Shown: positions 1 to 9,885 of the stretch, piece by piece
Position numbering within the stretch: the stretch's first letter is position 1
Layout: every line of letters begins with the position of its first letter
DNA from: Conidiobolus incongruus B7586
Lineage: Eukaryota > Entomophthoromycota > Entomophthoromycetes > Entomophthorales > Conidiobolaceae
Assembly (NCBI GenBank): GCA_000697335.1
Contig: JNEM01008421.1
Span: forward strand, 1-32,489
DNA: 32,489 nucleotides
Direction: 5' to 3'
Made by a program: the position numbers and the translations under genes
Notes under the pieces: generated by a model
What the model saw: the letters and a program-made list of their open reading frames with translations, nothing else
The model's database searches: none
Told to the model about the DNA's origin: nothing

Positions 1-479
1 TATATATATATTATATTTGTATATCAAATATTAAAGTATAATAATTTTTTAACTAAAACAAAAAGATATTTCTTAATGTATTTTTTTACTTCATTAATCA
101 TTAAAATAAGTTATTTAAATTTTAATGTTTTAAATAGTTTTTTTAACTTGAAAGTAATTTACTTAATAATAAATAGTTGATTTAAATAAAAACATCATTT
201 TTAAAAGTTAATGAATCTTAGATGATTTTAAAAGGTTTATAGTTAAGTTTTACTAATACTAAAACTTTTGATAATCATAATTTAATTTAAGCAAAATTAA
301 ATTATACAATAAATTTCAATAGTTTTGTAATGAAAAAAATTATATATATAGTTTAAAACTATATATTTTCCTATTTATTATGTATATATTATTTTTTCTG
401 AAATTAATAGTTTGTTTGAAAAATCAGAAATTAAAAAATTTCCCATTTCTTTGATTCTGAGTTGGTAATAATAATTAAT
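1..479 (-). repeat. AT-rich dispersed repeat, copy A (runs off the window)
   Basis: Read on the minus strand, this segment matches the start of copy B (6655 onward) through a chain of co-linear anchors. ATGGGAAATTTTTT lies at 446-433 and 6681-6694. ATCAAAAGTTTT lies at 272-261 and 6872-6883. AAACC/ATTTTAAAATCAT-type sequence lies at 238-222 and 6913-6929. TAAATTA..TT.AAGTTAAAAAAA lies at 161-138 and 6992-7015. Spacing between anchors agrees within about 20 nt. The match starts almost at the stop codon of the neighbouring gene (480) and continues to base 1, so the rest of this copy lies outside the window. Composition is close to 90 percent A+T. I see no reading frame in it and cannot assign it to an element class. 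Confidence 0.7.
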
Positions 480-2073
480 TTACAATTCCATAACATTTGA
501 AGTAGCTGATAAAATGACCAGATCAGAATCTTTTGTAGCGATTAAAATACTGTCGTGATGACTATAAACATTTTCTAAACTTTCAGAGCTCAATTCGTAA
601 TCAAAAGTAATAGGCTCTTCATCAAAGAAACCTTCAGTTGGAATTGTAATAATGTGATTAATCCAGCTATTGAGTGATAGCTTGGCAACCAACTAAGAAT
701 GCTGAATTAGTACTAATATAGCATTATAAATATGTTTTTCAATAAATACCTTTTGATTTTGATAAATATAAATTGTTTTTGAATAATCTGTCAAGATTAA
801 ATAATCTGAAGACTGTTTCGATTGATTTTTAATTCGATATGGTAACATAAACTGTATAGGAGACCCATGATTCAAATATGGAGTAGGCTATATAGATATG
901 ATCAATATGATTAAAAAATTTTAACTTAAAATCAAATTACTTTTAAATCGCTTAATAAAAAGATTTGACCTCGATTGTCACTAATTAAAACGTCTTGAAT
1001 TAATGAATTATTCTCTTGTATGGATTTGATTTTAGTCAATTCTGTAAACTGTCCCTTTGTCATCTAAAATGTCAATTAAAACCAAATTCATATATTGAGA
1101 ATTTTATGATCACTTACTCTAGTAATTGTATTTTCAAAATATATAGTATGAATGTGGATATTTTTAGAATATAAGTAACATTTACTGGTATGATTGGTAA
1201 TTAAATAATAATGACCCAAATTGTTGGATAGATCTTGTAATGTAACGTATAATAATTGATCAATTGGTTTATCTGACGTTTCTAAATAAATTAGAATTAA
1301 TATTTAAGATATCAATCAATGGAGAAAATATAATAAAATACCCATAGTGATACTTGGATTAGAGTTATTATCGAAAAATGATACACAAGGTTGCTTTAAC
1401 ATGAATTGAAATAGTTTTTCATTAAAGCTAAATCCTGTTAACTTTCCCAAATGATCTCCAACAACTAAATAGTAACCATTGCCTAACAATTCAGTCAATC
1501 ATCAATTCAATAAATCTTATGCTACAGATAATCAGTCACTTACTCGAATCATTAACCTTTTCAACACAAGTTGGCGAATTAGCAATGTCCAATTGGAAGG
1601 TGGGATGAAATTGAACCAGTAAGTTCAACTTGCCATTGGATTGAACACTCAATAAATTATCTTGATTACTGCCGTTAATCAATTGAATCAACTTTAATAT
1701 AACGATCGAATTGGACGACCCATGAATCTTTTTCAATTCCATAATCTATCAATAATTAAAAATATTAATCAAATTGAGTGGTTATTAATGATATTATATA
1801 TTGAAATTATTCACTTACTTTTCCGTTAGAATCCAATTTAATAATTTCACCGTCTCTAGTTCCAACAAAGATAAAATTTCGTAAACTTTGATTACTTAAA
1901 TTACCAAAGTTTAAGCTTGTAATTTCTTTATTTAATTTACTCGTTTGTATGAATTTTGTGATTTTTAATTCGATATCTTGCGTTTCAGTCGGGATAGTTT
2001 CAACTTTATTCTCCTCTTTAACTTTATTCTTTTTAGAGGTTTGATTATTTTTTGTTTCGTTAATTTCTGTCAT
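480..2073 (-). CDS. Seven-exon beta-propeller-like (FG-GAP/WD-type) protein, possibly ITFG2-like
   Basis: Seven exons join in phase on the minus strand: 2073-1819, 1745-1544, 1482-1342, 1281-1118, 1063-941, 887-750 and 692-480, giving 411 residues. Introns are 50-75 nt and GT-AG (GTAAGT or GTATTT type). The start is the ATG opening an acidic/Lys-rich, Asn/Thr-rich tail (about residues 1-35), followed by about six blade-like units of the pattern hydrophobic strand, VG/SD/TD turn, second strand. Examples are FIFVGTRDGEIIKL, LLSVQSNGKLNLL, YLVVGDHLGKLTGF, VLISDNRGQIFLL and YLILTDYSKTIYIY. No signal peptide or membrane segment is visible. The spacing of a D/N-rich loop before VG-type strands recalls ITFG2, a KICSTOR subunit in nutrient signalling to TORC1, but that is only a resemblance; other WD-like proteins are possible. 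The gene itself is well supported by the consistent splice phases. Confidence 0.72.
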
Positions 2074-2536
2074 GATTGATGAATTTCAATGATTTTTATA
2101 GTAATTTTATATTTATGAAATGTGATGTAATGGAATTTATAAAATTCAACTCTGGTTTTTAATTCATGGGACAAATTTGGGTTTCCTATTCAAGTATAAT
2201 TCAAAAATAATCAAAACCACTTATATAAAATAATTCCAAATTAATATTGAAATAAAATTTAATAAACTTTTTAATCATATTTTTTATTTAAATATTTTCT
2301 TCATTAAACAGCCAATTATAAACCTGGTTTATCAGTGTTTGATGAATACTGAATAATGGTAATAAGCTATATATAAATTGTTGGATAAAATAAGTCAATA
2401 CAAGAAGGAGTAATAGTCATGATGGATGGATGAGAAATTATCTAAATATTCAAATTCAGTATTGCAAACTCGGAATCACATGGGTAGATAGGATGTGATG
2501 GAATGTTTGGCTTGATATTTAATTTACAGAGCTAAG
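2074..2536. other. Spacer between the propeller gene and PEX13
   Basis: This 463-nt AT-rich spacer holds the upstream region of the propeller gene (minus strand) and the 3' region of PEX13. I see no coding frame, RNA gene or clear promoter motif. Confidence 0.5.
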
Positions 2537-4011
2537 TTAGACAGTGGTATTTTGCATGGGTGAAGCAGCTTGAGGCTGGGAGGCTGGAGCTACAGGATTG
2601 GGAATATTAGGAAGGTTTTGACCATCGGGAGCTACTGATATTTTCTTTTCCAAGATTTGGACAAAGTTAGATGGGAAGCTACCGATCTTACCATCTCGGA
2701 GTCTTCCTTGCCACCAAAGAGCAATAGATCCATCTGGAGCGGTCTTGGAGAGGACAGCGATGAGATCTCCCTTGCGGAAGCTCAAGTCACCAGGGTTAGT
2801 TCCGGTATAATCGTAATTAGCTTGAGCAAATTCAATATTGGGGGTAGCACCTTGGTTCATAGCAACGGTAGGTCCCATGATACCATTTTGGGCCATGAGT
2901 TGTCTTTGGTGACGTTCGGCCATCTTACGCATAATTAAGTTGATTATGTAAGGGATACCGACCATAATACTGAGGAACATCAAAATAGGTCTTAGTGAGA
3001 TCTTGGATTTGGTTCTGTAGCGTTGATATTCAGCAGCATTGATTTCAGAGGCGTTCAAAGGAGGTTTCTTACCCAATACACGGTAAATAGCATTTCTGAT
3101 ACCACGGTATATAGCGACGAAGCTGAAAATTTGGCCAAAAAAGTTTTTCATTTGACTGAATTGGTCTGCTACGCCAACCATAGCCATAAATGAGGAATGT
3201 GTAGCAAAGAATGTGCTCTCTAACATTTGAGTAAAACCACCGAAAGTATTAACGATACCTTCGAGCAATTGGAAGGTTGGTTGAGTACTCATTTGCATCT
3301 GGTTAGCAAGGGACATTTCGTTAGGGTTCATGCCCATACCCATACCCATACCTCCCATTCCTCCCATTCCTCCCATTCCATAACCACCATAACGACCATA
3401 CCTACTGTATCCCATAGAGCCGTAACCGCCGTAGCTACCATAACCTCCATAGCCTCCATAACCGCCATAGCTTGAATAACTACCCAATCCGCCGTAGCCT
3501 CCTAGAGAAGAATATGAAGATCCGTAGCCTCCTAATCCAGAGGAATAAGAGCCAAATGAGTTCATACCACCTAAAGAGGACATAGAATTATAACCTAAAA
3601 GTAAAAAAATAAGTTAAAGGAAAAATAAATAAATTAAAAGTGGAAGTTACCTCCAAGAGAAGAGCTTAAACCTGCTGAAGAAGTCATCGAGCTTCTACTG
3701 GGTAAACTTGGTGCTCCAGTGGAGGAGTTTGTAGTAGTGGTTGAACTGGAGTTGAGAGAGCTGTTTGTAGTAATGGGAATGGAAGAGGAATTTAATCCGG
3801 AATTCAATGAGGAAGAACTCATATTAAGATTGTTTGTAGACAATCCCAAGTTAAGATTGTTTGCACTAAAAGAGGGATTGGAAAGAGAAGAGGTAGGGTT
3901 AGAGATTGAGTTCAAAGGATCATTAATAGTTGAAGAAGTGGTAGAAAAAGAATTTGGTGGGATAGAAGTCTGACCAGAAGACACTTCCCAGGGTTTTGGT
4001 GGAGAAGGCAT
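2537..4011 (-). CDS. PEX13: Peroxin-13, peroxisomal membrane docking protein with SH3 domain
   Basis: PEX13 is a peroxisomal membrane protein of the docking/translocation machinery that passes PTS1 and PTS2 cargo receptors. Two exons (4011-3651, 3594-2537) join at a Gly codon and give 472 residues. The N-terminus carries the conserved PPKPWE motif at residues 4-9. Then come a Ser/Asn/Thr-rich low-complexity stretch (about 10-115), a Tyr/Gly- and Met/Gly-rich segment (about 122-211), and two likely membrane helices (about 270-294 and 323-342). The C-terminal SH3 domain (about 375-438) has the ALYDY-like ANYDYTG, the WW pair and the SFPSNFV end. The tail after it is Pro/Asn-rich. Length is near yeast Pex13 (386) plus the extended low-complexity part. 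In this family the YG-rich segment is reported to form a selective meshwork in the membrane, and the segment here is long and regular. The plus-strand frames opposite this gene are shadows. Confidence 0.96.
3332..3379 (-). repeat. Minisatellite inside PEX13 encoding Gly-Met / Gly-Gly-Met units
   Basis: On the plus strand the units CCCATA (three) and CCTCCCATT (three) follow each other. On the coding strand they give GGM GGM GGM GMGMGM. Such an array is prone to slippage, always in multiples of three, so length variation would keep the frame. Confidence 0.8.
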
Positions 4012-5757
4012 GCTGTATCTTTAAAAGAAGTTAATTGATTAAAATCAAAGATAAAATTGAAGTGGATTGAGAGACTGTTTTAGATATAAATATAAAAAAG
4101 GACAGAGTAGAAAAAAAGCTGAAATTATATGAATACCTGTTGATTCAATTGAGAGAGAAACAAGCCACTTGAGAAATGTGCACCCGCTCTCCCCTTAAAT
4201 TAGTGGCAGATTCAGAAAGTAAATTTAAATATTCTAATATTACCAAAAACATTAGGTCTAAAAAATTACACTTGGATTTTGCACCCATCTTCATTGGTTT
4301 ATTAGTAAATCAACCTCATTTCCACCCGTCCAATGCCATTATCTAACACACACAATATTCGATAACTGGAAATGTGTAATTATCACCCTCAAAACTAAAC
4401 ATTTTATTATCACACTATACATTAATGAATGGATAGTTTATTGATTAAAACTATCCTAAAAATTTAAACGAATATTTTTACTTAAAGATACAACGAAGCT
4501 TTACTTTGGAATGATATAATGCTTACAAAGAAATTCACTTGCTAGAAATAAACTTCACATGACAAAATTACTGTTTCATTATCCAATAAGTGAAAAGGGA
4601 AGATGATTGGCATATTAGTGAGATCACTTGATTATTTCATTGACCAAATAAGGTACATTACTCAAAATTATTGAAGAAATCATTAGTGTATATTATTTTC
4701 ATTTAGTTAATAATATCTAATCTGATCTTTAATATATCATAATTATATTTAACATGATATTGATATTAGATTATTCTCTATTGATATTTTTATCATATAA
4801 CTAAATTAAAACTTTTTAGCTTGGTATAATTGGTTGCATAAAATAGATTGAACCTGTAATTTTGAAAACCTGGATTATTTCCATTTAAAGATAGTAAAAT
4901 AGAGCTTGATTGGATTAATATGCATTTTCTATTCTGGTTGCCACAATTTAACTTCGGAAATTAAATATCCATAAGAACAATTGTTATTTGTTGATTTTAT
5001 TAGCTAATGGAAAATATTATTATATATATATATATGGCATATATGACATATTTCAAAAACTTATATAATACTAAAAATTAGCAAGGTATTTATATTCTAA
5101 AACACCTTGAATTTCAAAAATATTTACTTTATAAACCAAGATCCCGAAAAATAAATCAACATATGATCACAAGTTAAATTTAACATTTGAAATTAAGCAT
5201 TTTGAATCGGAAAATTCATGCAAAAAAAATTAATTTTCATATGATAAACAATTTATCAACTAATATTCTGTAATTTATGAAACATTTTGGGTAGTGTTAT
5301 TTTAGTTTATTACAATATTTGTAAGGCATATTTATCAGTGATTTTAGTATGAGTAACTATGAATTATTTTATTTACCAGAATATTGGTCTATTGTTGTTG
5401 TATTAAAATAAAAACTCTAGCTCGATATATTACTTGATTCACAAATCTCTAGATTATTTGATTGTAACAAGAGATATAAATCATTTACAATTAAAATAAT
5501 TGAAGATCTGATTGGATTATCCTTTTATAAATTTCCAAAATAATTAATTATTGATTGAATTAAACGTTAAAAAATTTAGAAAAATGTGAGAAAATTCTAG
5601 GAGTATAAATAGCTTTGCTCATATTAACACTGTGTTATTCATTATAATGAATCAATTCGAATAAAGACATTTCATTTGAAATTTCACTACAATATATTAA
5701 CAATAAACCATTCTAATATTAAAGTAACTGTTTGAAAATAACGATTGAAGATGGATT
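4012..5757. other. Upstream region of PEX13 and AT-rich spacer
   Basis: About 1.75 kb without a gene. The part nearest PEX13 (4140-4420) is less AT-rich and holds a CCAAT box on the minus strand at 4297-4293 and one on the plus strand near 4330, which could belong to the PEX13 promoter. A TA microsatellite lies near 5020-5036. Beyond 4450 I see no coding frame or structured element. Confidence 0.4.
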
Positions 5758-6570
5758 TTAATTGAATTTGAAAGGATTAGTAATTATTAATAATTCATAT
5801 ATATTGAATGATAAATATATTGAAATAACATTCATTGAAGGATATGTATTCAAACTATAGTAAAACTTGGAAATATTTTTTGTATGTATTTGATAATTAG
5901 TAGAGATCAAAAAACTTGTAAGTTTTTCACCATTGACACTTGATTCTTCCATAGTACCAATGCCTTTTAAAATGTTAAACAACAAATAAAAGATTAATCC
6001 TTAAATATCACCATACTCACCAATTATCAATTATTTAACTTTTTGGAGAATAATACTAAAGTTTGATTCATTTTTCAATACGTCTAAATATTTTTTCGTT
6101 ATAGGAAGTTGATACATAAAGATATGCATAACAGATGCTATAAAGAGGGGTTAATTGATATTCCAAGTTAGAATTAAACTAGTCTAGTCAAAAATATATA
6201 ACTCAATTTTATAAGTTGTAAACAATGATAGATTGCCAATTGATTAACACATTGACCATTAGCAATTTTAACCCAAGAATTTGTACCAAGTGTAATTGCC
6301 ATAATATTTACCCATTTTCTAAGCTAAATAGTGTATAAAATCTTAGATCAAAATATTAACATAAAATAATTTACTTCAATATGAATAACATAGTCAATTC
6401 TAAAACTCCAGCTCTAACAAAAATACAAATTAATAGCATAAAATAATATATTGAATATAGTATTACTTTACATTCTATCATATTATTAAACACAGGAATA
6501 TTTCAACACCACATATTGATATTAATGCTGAAACCATTTATTTCAAATATTTTATTTTTAATATTCATAT
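5758..6570 (-). pseudogene. Eroded multi-exon gene, unidentified; possibly the C-terminal part of a fungal transcription factor
   Basis: Four exons on the minus strand join in consistent phase: 6413-6375, 6323-6203, 6137-6021 and 5963-5758. A fifth may end at 6467. The 5' sites include GTAATAC, GTAAAT and GTGAGT; all 3' sites end in AG. The chain reads about 160 residues, with pieces such as LRKWVNIMAITLGTNSWVKI, YLDVLKNESNF and FYYSLNTYPSMNVISIYL, then a TAA stop. It is broken by one in-frame TAA near the end of the third listed exon (6033-6031) and by a TGA or frame problem in the upstream exon. The upstream part is missing: repeat copy B begins about 100 nt away. The helical, W- and L-rich pattern with an LHLL-type segment recalls the middle homology region of Zn2Cys6 regulators, but this is a weak resemblance. 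It could instead be a young gene with an unusual structure. Confidence 0.4.
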
Positions 6571-6654
6571 CATCTTTAATGAAATGACTATTATTTTCAG
6601 TGTATGTTATTATATTATTGAAATTATATACATTTACTGATTAATATCTTATAT

Positions 6655-7950
6655 ATTAATTATTACCATAAAATCAAAAAATGGGAAATTTTTTCATTTT
6701 TGATTTTTCAAACATATTATTAGTTTCAAATAAAAAAACATATATAAAACAAATAAGAAAATAAATAGTTTTGAATTATATATATATATATATATAATAA
6801 TTTTTTGATTAAAAAATTAATTTTTTAAAATTACTTGTTTAATTTAATTATATTTAAATTAAATAATAACCATCAAAAGTTTTTTATTTTAATATTAATA
6901 AAATTTAACCACAAACCCTTTAAAATCATTTAAAATTTACAAACAACTTTTGGTAATAAAGTATTATTTAAATTAACAATTTATTGCTAGGTAAATTATT
7001 TTAAAGTTAAAAAAAATTACCTAAAATTTATTAAAATCTAAAAAATTAATTCCAACTGTTACTTTTTTAATTATTAATAAAGTGAAAAATTATATTAAAA
7101 AACACTTTTTTATTTTAATTAAAGAATTATTAAGATATTTTAATATTAATTACATAAGTATTTTATATATATTAAAGTTTAAATTAAAATTAATTAATAA
7201 ACATGTAAAATAAATACCTTATAATTTAATTAAAGCTTAAAAAAAGTTAGAGTAATTATTATTAAATAAAACTTACTAAAGTATAATTAAAAACTAAAGC
7301 TTTTACAATAAATTATTATAATTAATAAATTTTAAATATTTTTATATAATTCTTTGTTAAAACATAAATTAAAGTGTTAGATTAAGTTAAATTAACCCCC
7401 TTTATAAATTCCTTTAAATAAATACTTTATTAATAAGTGAATGTTAATTGTTGTAATAAATTATAATAACATATGTTATTCTTATTTAATTCTTAAAAGA
7501 AAATTAATTAATAGTAAACTTTATATTGTTTTTTTAAATAAAACTATTTTTAATTGGTATTCTCAATATAATTTAAGAAAACTTATTATTTTACATAATA
7601 ATTATAAAATACATAAATTTAAAATTATAAAAAACTTTTTAATTTAAAATAACTAGAAAAAACTACTATATTTAATATATTCTTTAAATTATAACATATG
7701 TAATTATAATTGTTTTAGGCAATTTAAAAACTAGCTTATAAGAAAAAAATTTCAATAGGAAAATTTAATTAGTTTATAAAATATCAAATTTTAATCTTTA
7801 ATAAAAAGAATTATTTTTTAAGTGTTAGATTTTTGTTAAAAGTATAGCAAAAAGTTAATAGAAATAAAAAAAATTAATAATTTTATATTATATATTTATT
7901 TTTACTTTTTATATACTAAAATGTTTATTTTTTTTAATCACAAAAAATTC
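6655..7950 (+). repeat. AT-rich dispersed repeat, copy B (most complete in the window)
   Basis: Positions 6655-7160 match copy A in inverted orientation, and 7058-7940 match copy C (26301-27130) in direct orientation. Against C, 7181-7240 and 26381-26440 align without a gap with 44 of 60 bases equal, counted by eye. Further anchors follow: ACATAATAATTATA near 7590 with CATATGATAATAATTATA near 26789, and TGTAATTATAATTGTTTT near 7698 with TGTGATTATAATTGCTTT near 26891. A 68-codon frame (7441-7647) inside it is Asn/Ile/Lys-only and probably not functional. Where B and C differ, B usually has A or T where C has G or C, so B looks more decayed. The element class is unknown. Its left end abuts the truncated gene at 5758-6570. 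The right end is not sharp; similar AT-rich sequence continues to about 8270. Confidence 0.65.
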
Positions 7951-8653
7951 CTATTATTTAAATTACAAAGTAATATTTTAAATAAATTTTGCCTTTTATA
8001 AATTGAAAATATTTTTAGTTAATTATTTATATAATTACACTAAATCTTGTACATGTTATAATAATATTATTCATTTTTATCATTAGTAGTTTATTTATTT
8101 TTACTGAATATTTTTCTATTTAATTGAAAAAAAATCAAATAGAATTTAATTTTGAAAAATATATTTAAAATTAATTTAATTAATTATTTTATTAGATCTT
8201 ATATTAATTTATAATTTAAAAATTTTTTGATTTTGAAAAAAATTAGTTTAAAAAAATATTACAAGGTTTTTATTTGATTCATACAAAACTAAATTTTTAA
8301 TTAATTGGTATGAGATACCATATGAGTGAATATATCGAATATGGATGTAAACATGTGATCAAAGAATCCATATTGTTGTAAATATACATTCTTTAAACAT
8401 TGGAATATATATGATTCAATTATATTATATGATGATCTATTATAAAAGTGTATGTTGACTTGTGTTAACTAATCTTGAAGTTCCATTGTCTGATTTCTTA
8501 TTTAAAGGTATAATATTAATAGTTAATGCTTTAAAATTATAGTCATAAAATAATATATATATATATATATATATATAAAATGAACAAACGTTTGATCTAT
8601 ATTGTTTATTTTAGTCATTTAAAACAAATATATTATAAATTTAAATTAATTGC
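7951..8653. other. AT-rich spacer
   Basis: Up to about 8270 the sequence resembles the repeat in composition and may be its tail. From 8280 to 8650 it is ordinary spacer with a TA microsatellite near 8556-8577. No coding frame or RNA gene is visible. Confidence 0.4.
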
Positions 8654-9885
8654 TTAAATATTGTGGTAACGTCCTCTCAATTTACCGTCCTTACCGATGA
8701 GAGGGTTGATGGTGGGCTTGGGACCAAATAAGGGTTCATCAAGTTCTAAATAACATATTAGTGAAATGTTATGTAATTGATAATAATTCAATAATTACTC
8801 AAAATATCCTTATATATGGAAGAGACAGCTGGTGACCACTTGGAACGGAAGAAATAAGTGCCTCGGATTGTTAATTGGTTCTTATCAATGAATTCAGATA
8901 AACTGGAAGCACCACTAAAAATGTTAATTAGTATATATAAGATTTATAGGAAAATAAAATAGATTACGTGTTGAATTCACTGAGAGAAATATCGGAGGAA
9001 GGTTGTTCTAATAACAACAAAGTGTATCTATGGGCTTGGGTACCTTGGGCAGGATGAGGGGGAATGTATTCCAAAACAGTGTCACCTTTGACTTGGGTTT
9101 TAGTCAAGCTCAAGGGAATATTCTTAACAATCCAGTGGGGTTTTTGAAAGTAAGATTGGGTTTCTTCATTAGGATAATCGGGATCAACCATAACAAGGGT
9201 GTAATACTTAACTTCGTTGTGGAAGGTGTGGATTTCAAGCTTGGGGGGTTCAATAGACTATATTTCAAATATATTAATTATTAAATATTAATCAATTGTT
9301 AGCATTTTCAAACCTGCTCAGGGTCGATATATTTACCACATTCAACAAATTCGCCATCTTTATAGCCTAATTTGATATGGGCATTTAAATAATCGGAGTG
9401 AGGGTGAACAACGTCTGGAGTAACGAACATTTGTTCGACTCTTTGTTTGATGATGGGGCTGATTTCTTCATTCCATTGTTGAAGTTTAAGGTGCTTAAAA
9501 ACGGGTTCTTCGACATTATAATTGCCAGTAGAAAATTTGTGTTGAGTTTCTGGTAAGTGAATGTAAGCTTCAGTTAATAATGATTGATGCTGTTCTTTTA
9601 AATCAGCTACAACGGATTGATCTATAAAAATAAATAAATAAATAAATAAATTAAAGATAAAAATATAAAAATATAATATATACCTAATTTAGTATCTTTG
9701 AGTTGTTCTTCAATTTTTTTAGCTTGATCAAATTTAGTCTTAGAGTATTGGTTTAAATATTCGATAGCTTGATCGTAAGCTGGATTAACACCTAAGCTGG
9801 GTAATTTAAAAGCTTCCGTTGACATAAATCTCTGCAATTGAAATCTATTTAATTTAACATTCCTGATTAAATTGTTCCAAATCAT
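8654..9885 (-). CDS. MRPL35: Mitochondrial large ribosomal subunit protein mL38 (PEBP-fold)
   Basis: Five exons (9885-9684, 9621-9314, 9257-8968, 8914-8799, 8745-8654) join in phase to 335 residues. The first about 25 residues are basic and lack acids (MIWNNLIRNVKLNRFQLQRF), as in a mitochondrial presequence. A helical, charged section follows (about 40-130). The second half carries a phosphatidylethanolamine-binding-protein fold, with VDPDYP at about 194-199, PHWIVKNIPLS after it, PPHPAQGTQAHRYTLLLLEQ, and a FF-type strand near the end. This order, a presequence plus linker before a PEBP domain, is that of mL38 (yeast Mrpl35, human MRPL38), a structural protein of the mitoribosome central protuberance region. 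A plain cytosolic PEBP would be about 200 residues, so mL38 fits better. One intron starts with the less common GTTTGA. Confidence 0.85.

Noticed and set aside
2657-3973. Plus-strand open frames of 82-93 codons opposite PEX13.
   Set aside because: They are shadows of the low-complexity PEX13 coding sequence and show His/Thr or Glu-rich artefact composition.
4073-4136. A possible 5' UTR intron of PEX13 (GTATTC donor at 4136, AACAG acceptor near 4074 on the minus strand).
   Set aside because: The signals are plausible but there is no reading frame to check against, and other acceptors are nearby; needs transcript data.
7441-7647. A 68-codon frame in repeat copy B as a functional small gene.
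   Set aside because: It consists nearly only of Ile, Asn, Lys, Leu and Tyr, as any open AT-rich frame would, and the matching part of copy C is not an equivalent open frame.
8556-8577. TA dinucleotide runs here and near 5020, 6780 and 10521 as origins or cruciform elements.
   Set aside because: Simple microsatellites typical of AT-rich spacers; no supporting motif.
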